A DNA stretch of 64,000 bases from Seriola aureovittata. Taxonomy: Eukaryota > Chordata > Actinopteri > Carangiformes > Carangidae. Location of the stretch: contig NC_079381.1 in NCBI RefSeq assembly GCF_021018895.1, positions 16,016,501-16,080,500 on the forward strand, in the 5' to 3' direction. Positions 25,571 to 36,400 of the stretch are shown here, one piece after another. Under the pieces are notes generated by a model, which saw only the letters and a program-made list of their open reading frames with translations, searched no databases and had not been told where the DNA came from. Made by a program: the position numbers and the translations under genes. Numbering within the stretch: the first letter of the stretch is position 1; each line of letters begins with the position of its first letter.

Positions 25571-26219
25571 AACTGGAACTTCATAATGGCAAAATATAAA
25601 CTAAGCAAAATGAAATTGTATTTCTGTCATTTTTTTCTTTGTAATAAAATGCTCAGGTCATTATCACACCCTATTCAATTGCTGTTTACAGCAGCCAACA
25701 TGCCTTTTAACATTAGAGCGCCATTTGTTACTGCCAATTCATTTCACCGTCCTTCTCTGTCTCAGCCACCAGCATACAAATGAAAGGCTTAGTAGGTGCG
25801 GGCCGATCGATGTATGATTCAGTTAGTTAGGAGCAAATAAAATGTGGTCAATTTTTGCCCTTTGATAAATCAGGAGTGAGAAACATCCACACCTCTCTCA
25901 GAAAATAAAAGTATTTTCTATTCTCAGTCTCTTCACTGCGCCCCAGAGAATTGCAAGGCAGTGGTTAATGGCATTATCAGAAGCAATCACTTCACTGAGG
26001 TCAGAGAATGAGGACTTTAAAGCAATAAAATTCTCCACGATGAGAAATTATCCACCAACAGACACTTTGGAGCACACACACGCACGTGCACACATTGGTA
26101 TTTTCGACTGGTATTTTCCACCAACATATGGAAAAGCAACTGTAGAAAGCTGATTACAGCAGATAAAAGACAGAAACATAAGACTAGTGAGTTCTCATAA
26201 TAGTCAGCCATGCTATTAG
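25571..26219. other. Gene-free DNA
   Basis: AT-rich, no coding or structural signal seen. Confidence 0.45.
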
Positions 26220-26770
26220 CGAGGCTCTGGGGATGGAAGTGACAGTCTTTCTGTTGGTTGGTCACCCACTCTGAAATAGCATAACATTTTGTGTAGACAT
26301 TCATGATGTTCAGAGGATGCATCCTAATAACCTTTGTGATCTTCTGACTTAAGCACCACGGATCGGTACGAAAGCTTTCATTCCCATGGTTCATGGTTCC
26401 TAGATGATGTATGCTAATGCCTTTGGCGATGCCTCTGGCACTTGCTGATTTAAGTGACATGTCTTGACAGCTATTGGCTAGATTATCCTGAAGTTTGCAA
26501 CACACAGTCATGTCTCCTTTAGGATGAATTGTATCAAATACTTGCAAAAATAATGACCTGACAGTCTCAGCTGTATTTTGAGTTTAGCGCTGATTGGCAC
26601 ATTTTTAGCATAGGCTAATAACATGCTAAGCTAAAATGGTGAACATGGTACAATAGCATGTTAGTTACAGTATGTATTGTCACTAGCATTAACATTTAGC
26701 TCAAAGTGCCACTGTGCTTTATTACAGCCTCGCAGAGCTACTAGCATGGTTGTAGAATCTTGGTCTTGTT
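26220..26770 (+). mobile_element. GCTAA-rich fish dispersed repeat, copy D
   Basis: The longest copy. It includes the left-side part TCTTTCTGTTGGTTGGTC (26248) and a duplicated 'CAGAGGATGCATCCTAATAA / TTTAGGATGAATTG' module. Then come CTCAGCTGTATTTTGAG, TAACATGCTAAGC, ATGGTGAACATGGTAC, TTAGCTCAAAGTGCCACTG, and the end ACAGCCTCGCAGAGC...TCTTGGTCTTGTTT. It shows that copy A covers only the right-hand part of the full element. Non-coding. Confidence 0.75.
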
Positions 26771-28134
26771 TGAATAAATCTCAGTGTATTCCAACATGAT
26801 GTGGGTATGTGAGTTTGCCCTCGAGTGCTTTACTTATAATATTCAGAGTCAGTAGTCTGATAGTTCTAACATTAGCTTTTATTTCAATTATTTATTTGAC
26901 CTTAAATTAATAATATCAAGAGATTATTTGTTAATGATTTGAGAAAATGTAGTGTAGCACTCCAACAGTAAAGAAAAGAAAAAAAAAGAAAGAAAGGGAA
27001 AGCACCCAGACATACCCATTTGTTTGCATCCAGTCCATGTGCACAGATCAGTCCTTCCCACCATCAGTACCATCAGCACCGGAGAAGCAGTCACAGCTAG
27101 TCAGCCATGAGGGAGACGAGGGATAAGCAGGAGTGGCAGAGCAATCCGTCAGCCCTTTAGAAAGGTGATACATCCAGTGACAACATCTACAGATTATCAT
27201 AGCCAAATGAGCTGTGGAAGGGTTATGCAAATCACTGGGCAGCTGGCAATCTAAAGCCATGCTGGTTCTGTCATGTTTGGCCCAGTTTCTTACAAACTGT
27301 ATCTACAAGACTGTATCAAAGGTTCAGATTTGCATCTACCTGGATGTGTATGTGAGTGAATGGCTTAACATTTGTTAGGTGCTGACTGAAGCGAGGGAAA
27401 AATGCAGATTTTGTCTAGTTCTCTTTAATCAATTGATAGCTTCTTGCTGAAGGCCAGTTGAAAAGAATTGCACTGCCATAAAATGTTTTTAGTGTCTTCT
27501 GACGTTCCATTTCCAATTTGCTCTTAATAAGTAAAGATGTTCTGTAAATGTGATTAGGAACATTTTGAGTTTGCATATTTTAAGGGAAACAGCAGCATTT
27601 TTAAATTGTGACAGTAGAAATGAAATACTCGCTCTCAGCCTCTTGTTTTGTCAGCCATCACAAATTGTTGTGTTCCACAAAATACATAAAGTGCTCTCAT
27701 TCAAAAGTGCATTTTAAGTTCTGACTGCTGAAAACTCCATTCCGATTGCACAGCAGGTATATCTATTGTTAACATTGCTATTTTTGATATGTACTGTAAG
27801 TGCGGCATAATCACTGAGCTGCCTGTTCTCTTCTGATTTGGAGGAAAATGTGACTTGAAACTACACAAGGCGCAAAAATCCAACTAAATAAAGGCTCAGA
27901 GACACCGAATAACTGCGAAAGCTTGTTATTACTTTTTGTACAACATCTTCACAGATTCTTATTCTTATCATTACCTCTATATGCATATTGTCGTTCAGAG
28001 TCACTGGGAGAAGACGTTACGGTCACACGCTATACAGGTCACTAATCTGCAGGGCAAACACAGACAAACATTTACAACTTTGAGCAAGTAAGGACCTCAC
28101 ATTCACCTGATTTGCATCTTGAAACTGTTGGAAG

Positions 28135-28167
<33 letters not shown>

Positions 28168-30645
28168 ACGGGCCTGTTTTACAGTACAATCAGATTTTGG
28201 GTTATACTGAAAACATGAAGTAATTTCTGAAACATTTGTGACAAGTTAAAGGGCTTATCTAAATGAAATAGTAATTGAAGCATTAATAATTCATGATCAT
28301 TTCTCCATTTAGGCACATGCCATGACAATTTGCCAGATGTAGCATCCCTGTCTAGAAGTCCTTGCAGCCAAGAGCCAGTGGTTTTATTTTCAGTTCAAGC
28401 ACATTGTTGTGTTTTGTAATTTAAGTGATCTCTCATAGCTGCAATGTTACATCTGAGGGGAAAAAAAAAGAAACTATCCTGGAGAGATGGTGTAGATACT
28501 GACAAAAGAAACAATATGTATTGCCATTTCTTTCATCATGATCTCATAGAAAAATCCATTTCATTTAAGAAGACGTGTCAAAATCTGTCTCTCTTTTGGA
28601 AAAATCCTTTCATTCTACTGTCTGTCTCACTCCATGGTATAAAACTGCATCAGAATTGAACTGGTGCAAACAGTTCAGAATTATGTGTGCGTGTCCGCTG
28701 TGTATGTATGAGGTTGTCTGTGTTTTGTGAGTGAGAGAAGTGAAAGAAGAAAAAAAGAGAAGGAAACAAAACAAAAAGAGACTTGTAGTTGGAGGTAGTC
28801 GTCCATGAAAACTCTCACTATCAGGGCAGCAATCATTTTATCTCCTTGTATCTCCTCTGTCCTCTCTCCACTAGCACACAGAGCTGGCCTCTCGTAATGT
28901 TCACTGACCCATACAGGACTCCACTGTGTCTCAGTTCCAGTCTTGGGAACTTTTCAAGAGACCACATTTGAGTTTTCTCCAACACAGAAAGTCAAAATGT
29001 ATTAAATTCACCCTTCAAACGTCGTTAAATCCTGTTCCTTTGTAAAAATCTAAAGAAAATAATTAACTGAAGATGTATGATTTTTTTTTTTTTTAAATTA
29101 TCAATTAGATTTTCCCCAGTGAAATGGTGATACGTTAATATTAATGTATCCAAAAAGTCATTGGTCACCTTCTAAATCTGTACAGCACCCCTCCTCCTCC
29201 TCCCACCCCCCCCACTGCTTAGACCATCTGAATCCTTGACGACTGGTCTGTTTTTAGCCATGCTGGATGGAGGCCTGGCACGGTGTGCGGGGGAGGCCGG
29301 ACCAGTGGGGATGTCCTGGTGCAGTCTGTCCTACACTGTACGCTGGACTCCACGGCCATCCCATATTAATCAGATTTGCCGCAGCAGCCATATGTCCAAG
29401 CAGCATGATAAACCCCGGCTGCTACCTGGCACCCACAGGACGCACTGTCAACACAGTGTGTGTGTGTGCGTGTGTGAGTGTGTGTGTATGTGTCTGCATG
29501 GCTGTGTATATTTCACACATCGTTTCTCCAGAGACATTCCTTCAAAGATCTGTTGAGACATCAAAATGATACTGGAGTAGATAAGACAGGTATATTTTTT
29601 GTGGGCTTTAATTTTCTTCAAGATACTCTGAGGAGGAAAAAAAAAAGCATGAATGAACAACAGGGCATCAGAGGTAACCCTGAAGGAGGAGGAAGTCAGT
29701 TTTGGAGCAAGTGATCATTTGCCACAGTGTATGGGAAATACATGGGGCTATGTACGTCACTACAACAGGAGAACTGGCACTATGGAAGTGCTTTAAAAAA
29801 AGGCTCATTCCTGTTTCCATCTGTCGCCTTATGCTTAACAGCACATTTTATATTTCATATTCTCACATGATTCAGCTCCAAGGGTGTCACATATTTGAGA
29901 CACTGTGCATATCACTACTGTGTAAAAGCATTGTAGAGAATCAAGCCCTGGATTAGCACTGTTGACACAGATGGCAAGTTGGTGACTGCATATCATTCTT
30001 CTAATAGATTCCACAAAAATATATGCATTCCACAATCCATCATTCATAACCGAAGAAGAGGCAACACCAACACTTGTCAAACATGATTAACTGTGTCTGT
30101 GTCTTAAAGAAATTTAATTTCTCCTCAGTGTCTGTAAATCAGACAACAATCACCAGCGAGCCCGCTCACATGATTTGTGGCTCAGGTTTTTCAGGTATTT
30201 GAATTTAACAGACTGAATTATTAGGAAAGAAAAAACTTTTTCTGCATGAGTAAAAAGTGGCTGTTTAAACGAAAACAGAAAAATAAAGAAAAAACTCAGC
30301 ACAGAAAGCAAACAATTCACATGCTTTTATTTGAATAATCAGGGTAGATGTTATTGCCATCTACTGTCTGCAAAAGGCAAAAAAACAAACAAACAATGCA
30401 TCTCACTCACACAACTGTGTACATCATGCAGAGGAAGGTTCTTACTATGAACACTATTAAAAATTATGATATAATGTAACATATAGCATTAATATGTGTG
30501 TGTTGTATAATCTTTTACCATAAATCTGCAAGACAAATATGCCCTACACCCAGTGGTGGATAATCTTTAATAAAATTAAGCTTTATTGTGAACTATATAT
30601 GATTCATGATTCATATAAACTACTGTGCTGTGATGTTTAGAGTCT
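26771..30645. other. Gene-free DNA
   Basis: About 3.9 kb without a supportable exon. Contains a (CA)n array at 28134-28163, a T-run at 29083-29094, and TG-rich words at 29457-29495. Open frames of 60-106 codons lack domains. Confidence 0.5.
28134..28163. repeat. (CA)n microsatellite
   Basis: About 15 uninterrupted AC units, ending in ACAAACAA. Confidence 0.9.
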
Positions 30646-31032
30646 TACCCATCACACAGTACCATGCTGGAGGAATCTGATGGCTCACAAACATACAGCA
30701 TCTTAAAGAAATGTCTTCAGCAACAAGAAGAACAAGGAGTCCTGCAACAGATGGTGCGGCCCCCACAGAGCCCTGATCTCAACATCATGGAGTCTGTCTG
30801 GGATTACATGAGGAGACAGAAGACAGTGAGATGGCCTAAATCCACAGAAGAGCCGTGGCAAGTTCTCCTGCATGCTCAGAACAACCGACCTGAAAAATAC
30901 AGTGCACGAGTATATCGAGGACAACTGGTTTTGTTTTAAAGGCGAAGGGTGCGGTCACATCAACCACTGATTTGAGATCGGTTTGAGGTGTGAAATTTTT
31001 TTTTGTGCCTAAAACTTTGCACGGCACTGTAG
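30646..31032 (+). pseudogene. 3' fragment of a Tc1-like transposase with one terminal repeat
   Basis: The frame from about 30664 to 30939 encodes RPPQSPDLNIMESVWDY (about 30760-30808), the Tc1 P-x-S-P-D-L-N-x-x-E block, with downstream residues of the catalytic domain. The copy ends with CTAAAACTTTGCACGGCACTGTA (31009-31031), a typical right terminal repeat of fish Tc1 elements finishing at a TA. The left two thirds are not recognisable. Confidence 0.8.
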
Positions 31033-31737
31033 CTGCAAAAATGAAAGACAAACTAAAGTGAGTTATGGAGACAAAAAAAGTGAGCTTTAAATGATGCATT
31101 CAAATGTCAAGTCTTAAGGTAGTTTCAGTGTAAAAATGTATAAGACATAAGACCTCATTATGAAAATGTAGAATTTAGAATTTATCTGTGCAATAACATG
31201 ACAAGAGATATGTCAATGCAGCATTTATGGCAATAAGCTTCACTAACACATTCTTCTTTACAAAGAAAAACATTGTCAAATGATATTATTGTCACTCAAT
31301 AATGCAAGGTAGCCTCTTCTCCTCACTAGCCACCCTCCCTTGCGTGCCGCTCAACCCCCACCCACCCACCCACCCACTCGTCACCCACCCATCCTTTACA
31401 CTGACATACATCTGAGCAGGACCCTGCACCTTTTGTCTTGGGCTCCCTCTTTGTTAGCAGCTGGTGGACAGAGCAGCAGCCTGCAGCAGCAGCAGCAGCA
31501 TCATGTCTACTTTACTGTGTAATGACAATGTACTGCAACACATCAGCTCTCTTCTTTATATATTTTTATTTGTTTTGTTTTTTTTGTTTTGAATGAAGGA
31601 CAAAATGCCTTAATACACGTGTGAATTTATTATTTTATTTTTATTTGAATAAAGGTGATAAATCTTTGGGGGAGTGATGATTTTTTACTATGGATATATT
31701 TTGATATTTATTTTATAATATTAGGGTATTAACTCTG
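31033..31737. other. Gene-free DNA upstream of the candidate znf462 promoter
   Basis: Includes a CCCA-rich stretch at 31355-31395 and a short CAG run at 31477-31500. Otherwise AT-rich with no coding signal. Confidence 0.5.
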
Positions 31738-31738
31738 C

Positions 31739-31812
<74 letters not shown>
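31738..31812. repeat. (TATC)n microsatellite
   Basis: About 18 uninterrupted CTAT units followed by one imperfect unit (CATTTATC). It lies about 110 bp upstream of a TATA box. Unlike the GATA array at 4.9 kb it is not attached to a LINE remnant. Confidence 0.95.
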
Positions 31813-31813
<1 letters not shown>

Positions 31814-31893
31814 CATTTATCTGTGTTGTTGTTTGTGTGGTTGAGGTGTTGAAGCAGCATCATCACCACCAAAGTGAACTGCAGATAACCCCA

Positions 31894-31930
31894 TGACGTG
31901 GCAGACACAGTATGGAAAGCCTATATAAAA
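31894..31930 (+). promoter_or_regulatory. znf462: Candidate core promoter of znf462 (CRE-like site and TATA box)
   Basis: TGACGTGG at 31894-31901 resembles a CRE/ATF half-palindrome. TATATAAAA at 31922-31930 is a good TATA box, predicting transcription start near 31953-31958. CpG-rich sequence and splice donors follow, and the first coding exon of znf462 lies 21 kb downstream on the same strand. Vertebrate ZNF462 genes have a non-coding first exon and a long first intron, so the position is plausible. The link to znf462 is inferred. Confidence 0.4.
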
Positions 31931-31952
31931 TTGACGGTGCCCGCATGTATCT

Positions 31953-32313
31953 GGTGGTGGTCTGAGCCGCTGATAAGGCTTTGCAGGCTATCTGACTTCA
32001 GTCTAGATGAAGGATGAGCTTCTCAGACATAGACGCTGTCCATCCTGCTGATGCTCCCTCGTCTCGTCGTAAACTCTTGTGCACCCTCTGGTGCTTGCTA
32101 GTCTCCCAAACTTCTTTGTGTAGCCTGCTTTGCAGATTGTCTTCCTTGTCTGTGTGGTTGCTCATTATTCAGAGACAGACGGATCTCAGGTCATCTGCAG
32201 CTGCAGCAAAGGAGAAGCAGGAAAGATGGCGATCATCCATTAGAACGACCGGGCGCACGCATGAAATACGAGGACAACTTTTGGGAGGATCGCTTGAGGA
32301 GAAGATTGTACTA
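31953..32313 (+). other. znf462: Candidate 5' non-coding exon 1 of znf462
   Basis: Runs from the predicted start 25-30 bases after the TATA box to the donor CTA|GTGAGT (GT at 32314-32315). A second donor, CAG|GTATGT (GT at 33269-33270), would give a longer exon running through the CA/CT repeat, which is less likely. The interval contains an AUG-started open frame (32014-32436) with no domain; it crosses the donor and is more likely upstream reading-frame noise. Exon boundaries need transcript evidence. Confidence 0.3.
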
Positions 32314-32880
32314 GTGAGTTTTTCCTCTTGCACTATATTTCCAGTTTCGCCAAGATTTCGGCTGGGCTTTCAAGGTCTGCGAGAACGTCGGTATGGTAGA
32401 TCATGGGATATAATTTGGAGAGCGCCTCGTGAATGACCTGGAAAGAGCTGATCCCCCCCCCGTTTTTTCTCCTTATAGTCCAGGTCCAGCCGACTTGGGA
32501 GTGGAGGAGAGAGGAGATTTTAGTCGGGTGGGCGCTCCGGCTGGCACCCATGCAGCCAAAGTCAAGTGGGTCTTCTCGCTTCCCACTTAATATCCTAACC
32601 AACCTACCGCTTCCTCGCTATGTCGCCTTTCGGTTTGTTGTCAAAGTGACACACGGAAATGGACGCGGCGGTGTAAAGAGGCTCGCCTGCGTGTTTCAGC
32701 AGCACCGGAGCGGAGTGTTTTGTTATTCTGACATGTCTGGTCAGGGGAATTACTGGCCCCGGCTGTGCGTCCCCTCTCCGGCCGTGCGTGTTGTTGCGCG
32801 TTAGCTTCATGGAGAAGCCATTGCACGGATTGCTCTCCTCTCCCAACCAGCCTCCATTAGCGACACAGAGGAGCTGGCAT
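32240..32880. promoter_or_regulatory. CpG-rich region (candidate CpG island)
   Basis: By eye CpG is clearly enriched here (for example CGACCGGGCGCACGC at about 32249, GACGCGGCGG at about 32662, GTGCGTGTTGTTGCGCG at about 32783) against the AT-rich flanks. It overlaps and follows the candidate first exon, consistent with a promoter-associated island. I did not compute the observed/expected ratio. Confidence 0.45.
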
Positions 32881-32892
32881 AGCCGCTGGTCC

Positions 32893-32935
32893 AGTCACAC
32901 TCACACTCACACACACTCACACACACACTCACACA

Positions 32936-32969
<34 letters not shown>

Positions 32970-32998
32970 TACACACACACACACACATACACTCACCA
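32893..32998. repeat. Compound (CA)n/(CT)n microsatellite
   Basis: ACACTCACACTC units pass into CTCTCTCTCT and then (CA)n, ending before CACCATG at 32995-33001. Open frames through it encode THTHTH or VCVCVC strings and are not genes. Confidence 0.9.
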
Positions 32999-33608
32999 TG
33001 AAAACCATGTCCAGTGTGAGGAGGCTATATGTGTTCCCCTCAATATTTAAAAAAGAAAGCTTATCTGGTGGCTGGTTTAGACTCGGTTCTCCACAGGGTT
33101 GGAGCTAGATGTCTCTTGGTGGTGGTGAAATGAATGTAAGCGCAGTGTGGCTTTATATATTTTTATTGTGATTTCTGTTTTTGTTCCTGGTGCTTACTGC
33201 TACATTGTTAGCCGCTTGCTCCCCTGCACTGTTTGGATGTCTATTTGCTGTCACTGGTCTCCAGTCAGGTATGTGTCATACTAGTAGGGGCTTCACCATA
33301 AAATGGAGGAAGGCAGATGAGTCTCCAAGGAGAGCCCTGGAGTCAGACAGGCAGGATCCCTCACGCCAGAACAAAGGTTGTGTTCAAAAAAAAAAAAAAA
33401 AAAAGATCGGCCACAATCTCTTCTCCTTCTTCCTCTTCCTCTGCTTCTTTTTCTGCTTTTTTCAGCTCTGAAGTTTTAGTCAGCTAGAGGAAACAGAAGA
33501 ACTCTGAAAAAGTGAGGCTAGATCATTTAGTGGGTCTTTCAAGGTTAACTCCATGAACTTGCTGCTTTAATTTACATAGCCTCATTAAACACAACTTGGC
33601 TTGGAATA

Positions 33609-33680
33609 TCTATATATATATCTATCTATATATATATATATATACATATATCTATATATATATAGATATATATATTTATA
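33609..33680. repeat. (TA)n-rich microsatellite
   Basis: TATATA with TATC interruptions; several segments are self-complementary (ATCTATATATATAGAT at about 33650-33665). Confidence 0.85.
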
Positions 33681-33827
33681 ATTTTAAAGATCTGCTGCTG
33701 ACACTTTTGGACAGTACATGTTTGTGACTGATCGCTGAGGGACACATGGATGAGATAGGAATTTTAATGCTGAATAATGCAGTGTTTTGGCCATGCAGGC
33801 AGTTAATGTTCAACAAAGTGGTCTCAA

Positions 33828-33898
33828 CACACACACACACACACTCTCTCTCTCTCTCTCTCTCTCTGTGTGCGTGTGTGTGTGCATGTGTGTGTGAG
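33828..33898. repeat. (CA)n-(CT)n-(TG)n compound microsatellite
   Basis: (AC)n, (TC)n and (GT)n tracts follow one another. CA and TG tracts on one strand are complementary to each other, so the array can fold on itself. Confidence 0.85.
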
Positions 33899-34291
33899 TG
33901 AAGTGCTGGCTGTTGCGGATAGTTTCTGAAAGGAAGTTCTCAAGATGATTCTTGATTCTTTGTTTTGGATGAGTTTTGGTCACATTACTGCTGTTATCTT
34001 CGTCCTGGTGGCTGTAAATGTGAAGGTAAAATGTTTGTTAGTTACACAGGAGTCCTCTCTGTTTACTGGGCAGCACATGTGTCTGTTATTGCACGATTAC
34101 ACTTATTTATTTGGTGTTTCGAGCATGTTTAAAAGTTATTCAGACTAATGGATTAGGCTGCAGGTCATTTATTAGCAAGCTTGATGTTGTAATGTCCACT
34201 GTACAACCTTAGGTGACGTTTCACACTTTATATCCTAAAGGTATCTGTTGACCAGCCTGTCAGGAGAGTGGAGGTGTGTTTGCAAGCTGTG

Positions 34292-34294
<3 letters not shown>

Positions 34295-34387
<93 letters not shown>

Positions 34388-34422
34388 GTGTGTGTGTGTG
34401 TGTGTGTGAGTGTGAGAGAGTG
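34295..34422. repeat. Long (TG)n microsatellite
   Basis: About 60 TG units with two single-base interruptions (GTGG near 34331 and GTTG near 34386). The THTHTH and VCVCVC frames here are artefacts. Confidence 0.95.
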
Positions 34423-35234
34423 TGGCTGTGCTACGCTCTGCAGTTCCCCTGGCCACTGTGTGAAATCTTGCTGACAAGGAGACTGTGAGCTTGACACACT
34501 GTGCTGCGACAATGCTGGGGCTGAGAAGAGCAATCAAAATGGTGGCGATGCTCCTTCTCCCTGGCGTGGCAGGGCAAACAGGTTCTCAAGGAGGAGCCGA
34601 TAGAGGACGGCCGGGCAGGAATCTGCTGCGGTCGACACATTTGTCTCACAGACGGGTGCAATGGAAATAGTCTGGTGGATAGTGGATGTTCTTCAAATGA
34701 GCCCAGTGATGTAAACCTGGATGTGATTGTGATGTTTTATTTTTTTTTTTTGAAGAAAGCTCAGAGGCTACACAGATAGCCTCTGCCACAGAGAGCTGTG
34801 TCTTTGCACTTAGAGTTGCTGTTCTAACTTTCACAAGTCTTCAACACATTCTCGACTCCTTCTCAATTGTAAAGCGTATTCATGCTACAGTAGTAGCTGA
34901 TCTGTGTGCTCAGGTTTTCTGCTCAGCTCCCCGGTTAAGGTCATGTGAGTCAGGGCTGTTTGCCTGTGCTGTGGCAGAGATGGCATTTCCAGTAGTTTGT
35001 GTTGTAGTAAAGCAGGGCAGGATTACTAACAGGGCAAAGTGAGCAACTGCTTATAGGAGCCACACTCTCAGAGGCCCCCAGAGTCCCCAGGTCCTCTGTG
35101 TGGCAATTACTTTGTAATGTAAATAATTACAGATCTGTCTGGTAATATACAGTGTAAATGTGAATTAAAAACTAAAAAGCACAGGGCCTTAAGGTGGCTC
35201 CTGCATTTTTACTCAATCTTGACGTCATGTCTTG

Positions 35235-35590
35235 AGGGCCTGTGTCTAAATCGTTAATTAATTGATTATTTGATCGACAGAAAATGAATCAGTTTCAGTA
35301 AATCTTCTGGTTCCAGCTTCTCAAGCATGAGAATTTGCAGCATTCATCCGTTTTATATCGACATAAACTGATATAATCACGGCCTGTTGCTTCCGTTTGT
35401 CAAACAATGTGTCAGTAAATTTGATGTCTTTGGATTTTAGACAAAGCAAGACATTTGAAAATGTTGTCAACTGTGATGAGCAATTCTCACTTTCTTCAGA
35501 CGTTATGACAAAAAGATGAATCGATTAATCAAGAAAGTAATCATCAGATTAATCAGTAATGGAAATGACTATTAGTTGTAGCCCTCCTAA
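35235..35590 (+). mobile_element. Fish dispersed repeat with TAATCGATTAAT-type ends
   Basis: Carries GACAGAAAATGAATCAG, CTGGTTCCAGCTTCTCAAGC, CTTTGGATTTTAGAC, ACAAAGCAAGACATTTG, AAAAAGATGAATCGATTAATC and CAGATTAATCAGTAATGG, finishing with TTAGTTGTAGCCCT. This word order is typical of a very common non-coding fish repeat with self-complementary AT-rich ends. A partial second copy lies at 45.9-46.1 kb. Confidence 0.7.
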
Positions 35591-36325
35591 GTTGAATTTA
35601 GTATCTTGAGTATTTTAATTAATTTTCTCCTTACATGGTGCATATCTTTAAATAAATTTGTGTGTAATCAATTTATCACAAGCTAAATGACACAGAGCAC
35701 CCTGGGGCATGATAATATTCCAGCGCACAACTTAGAAATACTGTTTGGTTTCTGGGACTTGAGGCAAAATGCACTGAGGGAACGTGTGTGTTTTTTGTGT
35801 GTGTTTTTGTGTGTGTTCACGCAGCAGTGAATTATTTAAAGTACCTCGCAACATGCTATAAGATACTGCACTATGTCATGGCAACATAAACATTTAACAC
35901 CGGCATAAATGTTTCATTTTATTTATATTGATTCTTGTAGGTTTAATTGTAGTTTCATGGCGCAAAGAAAATATTGGTGACATGTCTGGAGCGCGACAAA
36001 GGCTGTCAGAATCAAACCGGTTGAAATTTACCTCTGCATGAAATATTTAATGCACATTGTTACTGCAGTTCAGCTTTAAGGTGACAGGGCAGAACTGAAC
36101 TATGGTAGATACTTTTAGAAAAAAAAAAAAAAAATTACATAACTGGATTTTTGCAAGGTATTTCAGGATTACGCTAAAAAAGCTCAACAGAGAGGACAGG
36201 GGATTAAACAGGAGAGACTTCTGTGATGGTTTGAACACTGGAAGGAAGCGGTTGTGAAGCTCATCACTCACTCGGATACTCTTTCTGGGTCTCTCGCACT
36301 CACACTCACACACACGCACACAACT

Positions 36326-36385
<60 letters not shown>

Positions 36386-36400
36386 CCTCCCTCCCTCTCT
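36326..36400. repeat. (CT)n and (CCCT)n microsatellite
   Basis: About 28 CT units followed by CCCTCCCTCCCTCCCTCTCT. Polypyrimidine on the + strand. Confidence 0.95.

Noticed and set aside
29236..29569. 100-codon overlapping frames on the + strand
   Set aside because: They run into TG-rich sequence, lack domains and have no splice context.
32014..32436. 140-codon open frame in the promoter-proximal CpG-rich region
   Set aside because: No domain; crosses the likely splice donor at 32314. More likely an upstream frame in the 5' leader.
34228..34537. THTHTH/VCVCVC open frames over TG/CA repeats (also at 12.7, 15.4, 29.4 and 32.9 kb)
   Set aside because: Peptides are simply the translation of dinucleotide repeats.
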